From positions 1 through 10,538 of the forward strand of contig JAMORD010000057.1 in the NCBI GenBank assembly GCA_027063755.1: 10,538 bases of DNA, in the 5' to 3' direction. The stretch is from a bacterium. GTDB taxonomy: Bacteria; Coprothermobacterota; Coprothermobacteria; Coprothermobacterales; JAADFF01. The notes below the pieces were generated by a model. It did no database searches. It had not been told where the DNA came from and saw only the letters and a program-made list of their open reading frames with translations. Shown piece by piece: positions 1 to 6,346 of the stretch. Made by a program: the position numbers and the translations under genes. Positions within the stretch are counted from its first letter, which is position 1; each line of letters opens with the position of its first letter.

Positions 1-1
1 T

Positions 2-631
2 GCCACCGTATATATAAAAAACCTCTCTTACCTTAGAGCTATTCACAAAACCCAAGAGGAAACACTAAAACTCCTCGGTAAGGCCCTTGAGGTCAGAGAT
101 ATTGAAACGAAGGGCCACACTGAACGCACCGCTAACCTTACCTACCTACTCGCTCAAAAACTCGGCTTTACAGATATCAAGGGTATTGTCTGGGGTGCCT
201 ACTTACACGATATCGGCAAACTCGCCATCCCCGATAAAATCCTTCTCAAACCTGGCAGGCTCACTCCTGAAGAATTTGATATTATCAAGTCTCATGTCGT
301 TCACGGATACAACCTCATCAAGCATATTGAAGGCCTCTCTGAAACCACCAAGAATGTTGTCCTATACCATCATGAAAAGTGGGATGGTTCTGGTTATGTC
401 CATGGCCTTAAGGGCGAAGATATCCCTCTTGAAGCCCGCATATTTGCCGTTGTTGATGTCTACGACGCCCTCATATCTGAAAGGCCCTATAAGAAACCAT
501 GGCCTACAGATAAGGCCCTTCAGGAGATTAAAAAAGGGGCTGGATTCCACTTTGACCCCAAGGTTGTAGAAGCCTTTGAAGAGGTTATAAGAGAAGAGCA
601 AGGAAAGAAGAAAATGGGGCAAACAGAGTAG
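2..631 (+). CDS. HD-GYP domain protein, C-terminal part (5' end outside window)
   Basis: The reading frame is open from the left edge to TAG at 629-631, so 209 residues of a longer protein are seen. The fragment starts with a likely helical linker, then LEVRDIETKGHTER (fragment residues 29-42), the HDIGK metal-binding motif (69-73), and HHEKWDGSGYV (123-133), followed by ARIFAVVDVYDAL and RPY. This is the order of an HD-GYP domain, a family that hydrolyses cyclic di-GMP in the cytoplasm, usually behind a receiver, GAF or sensor domain; that part lies off the window. The third signature reads GYV instead of GYP, while the His and Asp ligands I can see are intact. Codon use is unlike the pyr genes: no CTG or TTG among 22 Leu codons and only 4 ATA among 17 Ile codons. 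The family call is firm; the partner domain and activity are unknown. Confidence 0.93.
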   Translation, partial: ATVYIKNLSYLRAIHKTQEETLKLLGKALEVRDIETKGHTERTANLTYLLAQKLGFTDIKGIVWGAYLHDIGKLAIPDKILLKPGRLTPEEFDIIKSHVVHGYNLIKHIEGLSETTKNVVLYHHEKWDGSGYVHGLKGEDIPLEARIFAVVDVYDALISERPYKKPWPTDKALQEIKKGAGFHFDPKVVEAFEEVIREEQGKKKMGQTE

Positions 632-896
632 ATCTCATATGAGACATGTCCTACCCTGTTATCACCACAACATACACAAAACCTATACTTAACTATTCCA
701 AAAACTTGCATATTTCACAGATATAAAGAAGATTAATGCATAAAACATTTGGCATGCAAGGCACCAATATGATAAAATAATATTTTCCGCCAGAAATATC
801 AAAGGGCAGCATTTTGCATACCAAAGGATTTTTGGGGTAGGAGATTATTATAGCACGGAAAATCGTCAAAAAATACCACACAGACAAAATTTTTTC
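632..896. other. Intergenic stretch, no convincing gene
   Basis: Stop codons are frequent in the plus frames. The only longer minus-strand frame would need a TTG start and resembles no known protein. The stretch holds a 12-bp perfect palindrome TCTCATATGAGA (633-644) just after the HD-GYP stop codon, without a T run, so it is not a standard terminator. It also holds the left copy of a 20-base element shared with the pyrF upstream region. At 847-852, read on the minus strand, there is an extended -10 box (TGCTATAAT), but I see no product for it. Confidence 0.6.
730..749 (+). repeat. 20-base element shared by pyrB and pyrF upstream regions, copy 1
   Basis: AGATTAATGCATAAAACATT matches 4680-4699 with one mismatch (T741 versus C4691). 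It contains AATG-N7-CATT as a short inverted repeat. It lies 345 bases before the pyrB start; the other copy is 57 bases before the pyrF start. An operator for a shared pyrimidine regulator is the natural guess, but the different distances leave this open. Confidence 0.5.
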
Positions 897-928
897 TTAA
901 CACATATTTTGCAGTTCGTGGATATAAT
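897..928 (+). promoter_or_regulatory. Candidate pyr operon promoter
   Basis: A perfect -10 box TATAAT lies at 923-928. The best -35-like match, TTAACA at 897-902, sits 20 bases away, which is longer than the usual 16-18, so the -35 is doubtful. A TG at 919-920 is one base off the extended -10 position. Transcription would begin near 934-941, giving a leader of about 155 bases before pyrB. This is the best promoter match between the HD-GYP gene and pyrB. Confidence 0.5.
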
Positions 929-935
929 AAGAAAA

Positions 936-1061
936 AACTTGGGGGTTCATTAGGGGGATGCGAAAGACAACAATGAGAGCAAGCGGGGGGAAATTAAAGA
1001 TATCCATCACTGCGGTGCATCCTCTGGTCTTTGGGAGCCTTTACGGCTCCCTTTTTTTTTT
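936..1061 (+). promoter_or_regulatory. Structured pyrB leader, probable attenuator
   Basis: Between the -10 box and pyrB the RNA can form a 9-bp helix 953-961 with 1017-1025 (two G-U pairs) that closes a 55-base domain and ends eight bases before the terminator hairpin. AAAGAC (963-968) can instead pair with GTCTTT (1027-1032), so two exclusive or pseudoknotted folds are possible. Three G runs (941-945, 953-957, 985-990) could also pair with the CTCCC arm of the terminator. I do not see the PyrR-binding consensus of Bacillus pyr leaders and do not recognise a known riboswitch. Termination control of pyr genes is well known; the mechanism here is inference. Confidence 0.5.
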
Positions 1062-1107
1062 GGCCGAAAAACACGGTTATAAGGGGGGATTTTCATGGAT
1101 CTTCTGA
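958..1107 (+). CDS. Possible leader peptide overlapping the attenuator and pyrB start
   Basis: A frame of 49 codons starts at ATG 958 (second ATG at 973), passes through the terminator hairpin, encodes Phe-Phe-Leu across the T run and ends at TGA 1105-1107, just inside pyrB. This resembles the layout of the E. coli pyrBI leader, where a translated peptide spans the UTP-sensitive attenuator. Against it, the G run at 953-957 is directly next to the first ATG and 15 bases from the second, so no properly spaced ribosome site is visible. It may be a chance frame. Confidence 0.2.
   Translation: MRKTTMRASGGKLKISITAVHPLVFGSLYGSLFFLAEKHGYKGGFSWIF
1033..1061 (+). terminator. Intrinsic terminator in pyrB leader
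   Basis: The stem is GGGAGCC (1033-1039) with GGCTCCC (1045-1051), a perfect 7 bp with a five-base loop TTTAC. It is followed at once by ten T residues (1052-1061). It lies 33 bases before the pyrB start and after the only promoter-like sequence in the gap, so it would stop transcripts before pyrB unless an antiterminated form is made. Confidence 0.88.
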
Positions 1108-1976
1108 GTATCACAGACCTTAGCAGAGACGATATTATGGGCATTATCAACAGGGCACTGGAGTTTAAAAAGATGAAGAAACAGCCTCAGATACTAAACG
1201 GAAAATTTATTGTCACAGCATTCTTTGAGCCATCTACCCGCACAAAGCTCTCTTTTCACAGGGCTATCAAGGGACTGGGAGGCAAGGTAATAGACTTCAT
1301 AGCCTCTGTATCTGCCATACAAAAGGGAGAAACAGATATTGACACACTACTGACACTGGAGGCAATGGATATTGATGCCTTCGTTGTCAGGGTAAGGAGA
1401 AATGGGGCACCTATAGAATGGAAAAACTATGTAAGGGTACCTATTATCAACGGTGGAGATGGCACCAACCAGCACCCCACTCAGGCACTACTGGACCTTA
1501 CCACCATGTATGAGCACTTTGGCAGACTAAACCTTAAAGTTGCCATTGTAGGAGACATACTACACTCCCGTGTGGCAAACTCACTCACACAGGGGCTTCT
1601 CATGTTCGGAGGAAATGTGCGTTTCTGCGGACCTAAAGAGTTTGTTCCTTCCAGATATGATGGTGTAGAGCTTATCACCGACAACCTTGAAGAGGCCCTT
1701 GATGGTGTAGATGTTGTATATGCCCTTAGGGTGCAAAAAGAGAGAATAGAGAAACTACCTATTAACATAGATGAGTTTTTCAGGAGATACCAAATCAACC
1801 ATAAGACCATAAAATTGGCACCAGAACATGCCGTGCTCATGCACCCAGGACCTTTCAACAGAAATATAGAGGTATCAGATAACATTGTGTACTCTGAACG
1901 ATCCCTTATTCTGCAGCAGGTAAGAAACGGTGTCTATTCCCGTATGGCTGTGCTTGAAAGGGTGGTTGGCTCATGA
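1095..1976 (+). CDS. pyrB: Aspartate carbamoyltransferase, catalytic chain
   Basis: PyrB joins carbamoyl phosphate and L-aspartate to form N-carbamoylaspartate, the committed step of UMP synthesis, in the cytoplasm as a trimer. Visible motifs are FFEPSTRTKLSF (43-54, carbamoyl-phosphate loop), the 80s-loop Lys in QKGET (76-80), GDGTNQHPTQALLDL (121-135), GDILHSRVANS (153-163), the aspartate-side LRVQKER (211-217) and HPGPFNRN (250-257). At 293 residues it is close to the usual catalytic chain length. The start is fixed by a G run, AAGGGGGG (1081-1088), six bases before ATG 1095. No pyrI follows, so it is likely an unregulated trimer or regulated only by transcription. It is the first gene after the attenuator; its TGA overlaps the pyrC ATG by 4 bases. 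Confidence 0.97.
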   Translation: MDLLSITDLSRDDIMGIINRALEFKKMKKQPQILNGKFIVTAFFEPSTRTKLSFHRAIKGLGGKVIDFIASVSAIQKGETDIDTLLTLEAMDIDAFVVRVRRNGAPIEWKNYVRVPIINGGDGTNQHPTQALLDLTTMYEHFGRLNLKVAIVGDILHSRVANSLTQGLLMFGGNVRFCGPKEFVPSRYDGVELITDNLEEALDGVDVVYALRVQKERIEKLPINIDEFFRRYQINHKTIKLAPEHAVLMHPGPFNRNIEVSDNIVYSERSLILQQVRNGVYSRMAVLERVVGS

Positions 1977-3088
1977 AACTCTATGATCCTATAAAGAAGA
2001 TAGAGTATACAGCAGATATACCTATCCCCCATGGCAGTGGCGAGGGACTCTTAGGAGTCCCTCTTTTTTTAGATATGCACACCCATGTAAGGTATCCCCA
2101 GTTTGAAGGCTACGACATCCTTGGGGAGGCATGCCTAAAGGGTGGATTCGGTATATGCACCATTCAACCCAACACCAAGCCAAGACTGGAAAGGGCATCT
2201 ACCATTGAAATACACAAGAGGGCATCGCAGGGGTACCCTGTCAAGTTTCTCTTCACCTCCAGTTTATTTGGAGAAGACACATCTATGGGTGTGGCATACT
2301 CCACCGATGGGCTACAATATGATACATCACAGCTGTGGTACGCCCTAAAAACCCATACCCCAAGACTACTGATGGACCACAGTCAGATATATGAGATAGA
2401 TGGCATGTTTTACCCCGGGGCACCATACCCATCGTATAGGCCACTGCGTGGTGAATCTATAGCCGTATTCCGTACGGTGATGCTGGGTATAGAGGCAGGC
2501 TGGAGCAGATTTCATATACAGCACATCACATCACCACATACAGTAGAAACTATACAGCACCTAAAGAAGTATACCAGTGTCACATCTGAAATCACACCAC
2601 ACCATCTGCTTTTATCTGCCGAGGACATAAGTACTCCCAATATGAAGATAAACCCACCACTGGCACCAGACAAGGATAGAAAAACACTTGTTGACATGAC
2701 AAAGAAAGGGCTCATTGATGTGCTGGCAACAGACCATGCACCACATCCACCTAAATCTGCAGACTATGCCAAAGCACCATACGGCTCTTCGCATATAGAA
2801 GTGGCATTTTCGGCTTTCTACACAGCCCTTGAAGATATACACCTTGTTGTAGATATGCTGACAGTGAAACCGGCAAAGATATTGGGGGTAGATATTCCCC
2901 CCATGCCAGAGAATATGGTTGTTATAGACCCACAGGCAACCTTCATCGTAGACAGTAAGGAGTTTGTCTCCCTGGGGAAAAACACGGCATTTGAGGGTAC
3001 GACACTGAGGGGCAAAGTTGTTGGTGTAAAGGTTGGTGGCACATGGAGATACTGGGACGGCAGTTTATGGAGGTGTAAACATGCATAG
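1973..3088 (+). CDS. pyrC: Dihydroorotase, short divergent form
   Basis: PyrC cyclises carbamoylaspartate to dihydroorotate, using zinc bound by an amidohydrolase barrel. Motifs seen are DMHTHVR (34-40, first zinc His pair), QPNTKP (65-70), His136 in DHSQ, His184 in QHITS, EITPHH (206-211), KINPPLAP (225-232) and ATDHAPH (252-258). At 371 residues it is shorter than the usual class I enzyme (about 420). The common REPG after the first motif reads RYPQ, and the FxDDG segment reads YSTDG (109-113), so one of the two Asp residues there is Thr. Catalytic competence is likely because the other ligands are kept. It starts by the ATGA overlap with pyrB and ends 8 bases inside pyrK, a sign of translational coupling. 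Confidence 0.93.
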   Translation: MKLYDPIKKIEYTADIPIPHGSGEGLLGVPLFLDMHTHVRYPQFEGYDILGEACLKGGFGICTIQPNTKPRLERASTIEIHKRASQGYPVKFLFTSSLFGEDTSMGVAYSTDGLQYDTSQLWYALKTHTPRLLMDHSQIYEIDGMFYPGAPYPSYRPLRGESIAVFRTVMLGIEAGWSRFHIQHITSPHTVETIQHLKKYTSVTSEITPHHLLLSAEDISTPNMKINPPLAPDKDRKTLVDMTKKGLIDVLATDHAPHPPKSADYAKAPYGSSHIEVAFSAFYTALEDIHLVVDMLTVKPAKILGVDIPPMPENMVVIDPQATFIVDSKEFVSLGKNTAFEGTTLRGKVVGVKVGGTWRYWDGSLWRCKHA

Positions 3089-3740
3089 GTGGGAAAACAA
3101 GACCATACACATAAAAAAGCGGTTTAAGCTCACAGATGACACATACATACTGGTGCTAAGAGAACATATAGATTTCACGCCTGGACAGTTCATTATGATA
3201 GAAAACCCTATGGCAACCCGCAAACCCTTTATACTGGGCTACTTTGGTGAAGACACCGCCCTTGCCGTACAGGTTAAAGGTGAAGGCACAAGGTGGATTG
3301 TCAACCAGTCGGTGCTAAGGGCACACTATCCGCTGGGTAAACCGTTTATACCACCACAGGGTAAAGGCATAGCCATTGTCTCACCGGCCAGTTTGACATT
3401 TGGATGCAGCATGTTCAGAATATATGGCACCGATGTCTTGCTGGGCTCCCGCAAAGAGATACTCACAGATATACCCTTTCCCTCTGTCATAGGTGATAGT
3501 GCATTTGCAGATAAGATCAGGGAGATAAAAGGTGGGTACGACTATTATGTTGTCAACGGTTCACGGGGCATGGAAAAGTTTGTATACGACACCGTAGGAG
3601 AGGGTGTTTTTGTATCTCTTGAAGAATATATGGCATGTGGCATTGGTGCATGCAAAGGCTGTGCTATAGAGACGAAAGATGGCATTAAGCATGTGTGCAC
3701 CGATGGTCCCATTTTCAGAGGTGATGAGATATGGTTTTAA
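3081..3740 (+). CDS. pyrK: Dihydroorotate dehydrogenase electron-transfer subunit, short variant
   Basis: PyrK pairs with class 1B PyrD and normally passes electrons from dihydroorotate through FAD and a [2Fe-2S] cluster to NAD+. The cluster motif is clear: ACGIGACKGC with a later Cys (C186, C191, C194, C206), preceded by SLEEYM. An FAD-type PGQF (34-37) and RKPF (47-50) are present. The middle is unusual: where the family has a GGGxGxAP nucleotide loop the sequence reads IVSPASLTFG (99-108), and where it has CGPxxM it reads NGSRGM (159-164). Total length is 219 against about 255-260 usually. ATG 3081 is chosen over an upstream GTG at 3033 because GGAGGTG (3069-3075) precedes it. It overlaps pyrC by 8 bases and pyrD by 10. 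The subunit call is safe; use of NAD is doubtful. Confidence 0.92.
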   Translation: MHRWENKTIHIKKRFKLTDDTYILVLREHIDFTPGQFIMIENPMATRKPFILGYFGEDTALAVQVKGEGTRWIVNQSVLRAHYPLGKPFIPPQGKGIAIVSPASLTFGCSMFRIYGTDVLLGSRKEILTDIPFPSVIGDSAFADKIREIKGGYDYYVVNGSRGMEKFVYDTVGEGVFVSLEEYMACGIGACKGCAIETKDGIKHVCTDGPIFRGDEIWF

Positions 3741-4567
3741 ATCTCAGAAGCCCGCTTGCTGTAGCATCTGGACCCGGTGGCATGGGCGAGTATATGGAGT
3801 TTATAGATCCTGAGACTCTTGGTGCCTATATACTGAAAACCATCACGCTACATCCCAAAGAAGGGGCCACACCTCCACGGCTCAGGGCAGGGAAAGACTT
3901 TGTCATCAACCGTATAGGACTTGAAAATCCGGGTATAGATGTCTTTGTAGAAGATGTGGCATCTGGCAAATACAACTACCTCTTTGAAAAAGTGCCTGTA
4001 ATACTCTCCCTTGGTGGAGACTCCCCAGATGAGTATAAGGAGATCGCACGGAAGTCTCTCCCCATCATAGATAGATTTATAGCTGTGGAATACAACTTCT
4101 CGTGTCCCAATGTGGAGGCAGGAGGGCTTGCCATTGTCTCAGATAGAATGGTGCTAAAAGACATTATGGTATCTGTCAGAGATATACTGAAAGACACCTT
4201 TCTCATAGCCAAGTTTGGCATAGAGGGTATATTTGTAGAGCAGGCATCAGATATGGTGAAAGATACAGGTTGGAATGGCATCACACTTATCAACACTATT
4301 AGGGGCATAGTAAAAACACCAGATGGCTACATCAGAGGAGGCATATCCGGTGCAGTGCTAAAACCTATTGGCATGAGGGCTGTGTATGAAGTCAGACAGA
4401 GGCATGGGGATATGTTTATCATGGCATCAGGTGGTGTGTATACACCAGAAGATGCCAAAGACTACCTTGATGTAGGTGCCAATGCCGTTCAGATAGGCTC
4501 GGCCCTATTTAAAAATCCATCAATTATTGACGAGCTATATGAGGGCTTATCTGACAAATCATCGTGA
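3731..4567 (+). CDS. pyrD: Dihydroorotate dehydrogenase, class 1B catalytic subunit
   Basis: PyrD oxidises dihydroorotate to orotate on FMN. The class 1 active-site Cys is seen in NFSCPN (122-127, C125), and FMN or substrate residues in LKTIT (35-39), NRIGLENPG (60-68), AKFG (160-163), LINTIRG (186-192), GGISGAVLKPI (203-213), ASGGV (232-236) and NAVQIGSALF (251-260). Presence of pyrK directly upstream and Cys rather than Ser as base mark class 1B. At 278 residues it is slightly short of the typical 300-310. The start at 3731 has AGAGGTGA (3717-3724) at correct distance and overlaps pyrK by 10 bases. Its TGA lies inside a 21-bp palindrome. Confidence 0.96.
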   Translation: MVLNLRSPLAVASGPGGMGEYMEFIDPETLGAYILKTITLHPKEGATPPRLRAGKDFVINRIGLENPGIDVFVEDVASGKYNYLFEKVPVILSLGGDSPDEYKEIARKSLPIIDRFIAVEYNFSCPNVEAGGLAIVSDRMVLKDIMVSVRDILKDTFLIAKFGIEGIFVEQASDMVKDTGWNGITLINTIRGIVKTPDGYIRGGISGAVLKPIGMRAVYEVRQRHGDMFIMASGGVYTPEDAKDYLDVGANAVQIGSALFKNPSIIDELYEGLSDKSS

Positions 4568-4581
4568 CAAATTGTCACGAT
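4561..4581. promoter_or_regulatory. 21-bp perfect palindrome over the pyrD stop codon
   Basis: Arms ATCGTGACAA (4561-4570) and TTGTCACGAT (4572-4581) are exact reverse complements around a single A. As RNA it could form a 9-bp stem with a three-base loop, followed after AGGGG by five T residues, a mediocre terminator. As DNA it looks like a dimeric operator. The pyrD stop TGA is inside it. Its half-site TGTCAC recurs three more times in the next 75 bases, which favours protein binding. Confidence 0.55.
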
Positions 4582-4634
4582 AGGGGTTTTTGTGTCACAT
4601 TGGAGGTATTTTTTGTCACATTAAAGGGCATATA
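4573..4634 (+). repeat. Three phased TGTCAC repeats upstream of pyrF
   Basis: TGTCAC occurs at 4573, 4593 and 4614, spacings of 20 and 21 bases, close to two helical turns. Flanks are also alike: each is followed by a two- or three-base A/T step, a purine-rich GG segment and then a T-rich or AT-rich stretch. The second and third share TGTCACATT exactly. This layout resembles binding sites on one DNA face for a cooperative regulator. No such array is seen elsewhere in the window. Confidence 0.55.
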
Positions 4635-4653
4635 CAAGGCTTCAATGTGACAA
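4613..4653. promoter_or_regulatory. Inverted repeat TTGTCACATT / AATGTGACAA
   Basis: Perfect 10-bp arms at 4613-4622 and 4644-4653 are separated by 21 bases. The left arm is the third unit of the TGTCAC array; the right arm is the same half-site in reverse. It may be a looped operator or an RNA hairpin. No T run follows the right arm beyond four T residues, so termination is less likely. Confidence 0.45.
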
Positions 4654-4679
4654 TTTTGGGATCTAACAGAACATAACAG

Positions 4680-4699
4680 AGATTAATGCACAAAACATT
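4680..4699 (+). repeat. 20-base element shared by pyrB and pyrF upstream regions, copy 2
   Basis: AGATTAATGCACAAAACATT differs at one base from 730-749. It lies just upstream of TACAAT (4729-4734), the only -10-like box before pyrF, for which no good -35 box is visible. An activator or repressor site is possible. Confidence 0.5.
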
Positions 4700-4756
4700 A
4701 AAGTGAAGGCAAATTCACTGGAGTGTTTTACAATAAATAGTGAGGGGGGATGCAAT

Positions 4757-5398
4757 ATGAATACACCGGTGCTGAGCCTTGACATGAAAGACCCACTGCA
4801 TTTTATTGACACACACGGTAGTTTTGCCGTTGTCAAGGTGGGTCACAATCTGGCGGTTAATGGCAAGGGCATTATTTCAGCCTTGGCAGACAGGGGGCTA
4901 AAGGTCATCTTAGACTTAAAATTTGTAGATATACCATCAACTATAGAGCGCTCCATCAAATCGTGGGATCATGAGGCCATTATAGGTTTCACCGTGCATT
5001 CTGCATCAGGACTTGAGGCCATGAAAGCTGCACGGCAGGCAACAGACAAGCATGTCTTTGCCGTCATAAAGCTGACATCTATAACGGGTACGCTAGAAGA
5101 TTACATGGACACTATACAGAAACTGTATGAGATAGGACTTGACTTTGTGCTTCCGGGACAGTGGGCTATAGCATTAAGAGACAAGCTGAAAGATGCTGCC
5201 TTTCTTGTGCCCGGTATACGCATGGATATACCGGCAGGAGACCAGAAAGATGTCGTTTCTGTGGAAGATGTAAAGTGTATAGCAGACTATCTCGTTATAG
5301 GCAGAGAGGTATACCTGTCGGAAAATCCACGCGTTAAAATGCAGAAGATTAAAGAAGTGTTGGGCGTAGGGAGAGACGGATATGGACACTGTTATTAA
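4757..5398 (+). CDS. pyrF: Orotidine 5'-phosphate decarboxylase
   Basis: PyrF decarboxylates OMP to UMP, the last step of the pathway. The catalytic DLKFVDIP (53-60; Asp53, Lys55, Asp58) is complete, Asp9 and Lys27 are likely ligand residues, and the phosphate side is seen in TVHSASG (79-85), VPGIR (151-155) and [11 protein letters not shown] (181-191). At 213 residues it matches the short bacterial and archaeal type. ATG 4757 is chosen over GTG 4703 because the G run GGGGGG (4744-4749) lies seven bases before it and because the family starts near its LSLD segment. Like pyrB, it uses a poly-G ribosome site, unlike the internal genes. It opens the second part of the operon after the repeat-rich gap and overlaps pyrE by 17 bases. 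Confidence 0.96.
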   Translation: MNTPVLSLDMKDPLHFIDTHGSFAVVKVGHNLAVNGKGIISALADRGLKVILDLKFVDIPSTIERSIKSWDHEAIIGFTVHSASGLEAMKAARQATDKHVFAVIKLTSITGTLEDYMDTIQKLYEIGLDFVLPGQWAIALRDKLKDAAFLVPGIRMDIPAGDQKDVVSVEDVKCIADYLVIGREVYLSENPRVKMQKIKEVLGVGRDGYGHCY

Positions 5399-5951
5399 AA
5401 AGCTTCTTGAAAAGACCGGGGCCCTACAAAAAGGACATTTTATACTCTCTTCTGGCAAACATTCTGAATACTATGTGCAATGTGCAAGGCTCTTTGAAAA
5501 CCCATCTATTGGCGACACTGTAGGTGCCATGGTAGCACAGCTTATTACGAAGTACAGCCCTCAAACCATTGTGGGACCTGCCATGGGTGGTATTCATCTG
5601 GCATACACTACAGCAAAGTATCTGGGAATAAGAAATATCTTTGCGGAGAGGGAAAAAGATACGGGCAAGATGGCCCTCAGAAGGGGCTTTACAGTCTCAC
5701 CCGGCGAAAAGGTTGCCGTTGTTGAAGATGTCGTTACAACAGGTGGCTCTGTCAAGGAGGTTATAAAGGTGCTACAGAAACATGGGGCCGATGTGGTAGC
5801 CGTGGCATCTATTGTGTATAGGGGGCAGAATGTAGACTTTGGCGTACCATATTACTACCTTATCAAGCTTGACTTTCCTGTGTATGAACCTGAAAACTGT
5901 CCCCTGTGCAAACAGGGAATACCGGCAGTCAAACCGGGCAGTAGAAAGTAG
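5382..5951 (+). CDS. pyrE: Orotate phosphoribosyltransferase
   Basis: PyrE joins orotate to PRPP giving OMP, the PyrF substrate. The PRPP-binding signature [11 protein letters not shown] (113-123) is intact, with the N-terminal [12 protein letters not shown] (20-31), GPAMGG (65-70) and the flexible-loop Lys and Arg of [15 protein letters not shown] (88-102). The C-terminal CPLCKQG (173-179) is found in many bacterial members. Length 189 is normal. AGGGAG (5368-5373) lies eight bases before ATG 5382, inside the end of pyrF; the 17-base overlap argues for coupled translation. No clear plus-strand terminator follows it. Confidence 0.96.
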   Translation: MDTVIKKLLEKTGALQKGHFILSSGKHSEYYVQCARLFENPSIGDTVGAMVAQLITKYSPQTIVGPAMGGIHLAYTTAKYLGIRNIFAEREKDTGKMALRRGFTVSPGEKVAVVEDVVTTGGSVKEVIKVLQKHGADVVAVASIVYRGQNVDFGVPYYYLIKLDFPVYEPENCPLCKQGIPAVKPGSRK

Positions 5952-6346
5952 AGACAACATCACGATAAGATAGAACATATAGATGATCGGATATCACACA
6001 GCTTCAGTCAGAAGACAACATATGGCTAGGAAACATGCCAGCATATAACAAAGGTTGGGAATCTACCTAATAAGAAGGGGGTATTCCATTGCATAGTTAC
6101 AACAAAAGAGTTAACAATACTTCCTTACAAATGGAACTCATTCAATAGTACAGATGATGAAAATGTTTCACGAAACTCACCCTTAAAATTTCGTCTTTCA
6201 ATTAACACTAGAAAGAGAGGAATAAGTAATATCGGCAGAATAAAAAAATTTGGATCCGGATATTGCTGAAAGATGAAACAACAGAAACCTATATACTACT
6301 ATGTTAAGAGGACAATGTTTCGCGAATTTAGAATTATAAAAAAGCA
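5952..6346. other. 395-base stretch without a convincing gene
   Basis: No frame has both a good start and a recognisable product. It contains a plus frame without a start codon (listed separately), a TTG frame of 19 codons (6089-6148) behind AAGGGGG (6075-6081), and two copies of AATGTTTCRCGAA at 6162-6174 and 6314-6326. The first of these is part of GTTTCACGAAAC, a short inverted repeat; the second holds the palindrome TTCGCGAA. I see no tRNA, CRISPR or transposon end. A plus-strand terminator for the pyr operon is not evident. Confidence 0.6.

Noticed and set aside
693-887. 64-codon minus-strand frame upstream of the pyr leader
   Set aside because: It needs a TTG start, has no ribosome site, and looks like translated AT-rich DNA; an extended -10 at 847-852 lies inside it rather than before it.
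941-990. G-quadruplex in the pyrB leader
   Set aside because: Only three G runs lie in the leader proper and the loops are long and uneven; helix formation explains them at least as well.
1481-1885. 134-codon frame on the minus strand inside pyrB
   Set aside because: It is fully antisense to a gene with intact family motifs, and its translation is Ser-rich with no recognisable motif.
3976-4308. 110-codon minus-strand frame inside pyrD
   Set aside because: Shadow of the conserved PyrD coding frame, with no ribosome site of note.
4561-4653. CRP/FNR-type binding site (TGTGA-N6-TCACA)
   Set aside because: The half-sites read GTGACA and TGTCAC with a one-base centre or long spacing, which does not fit the 6-base spacer of that family.
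6150-6330. CRISPR-like repeats
   Set aside because: Only two 13-base copies 152 bases apart, with no further units and no cas genes nearby.
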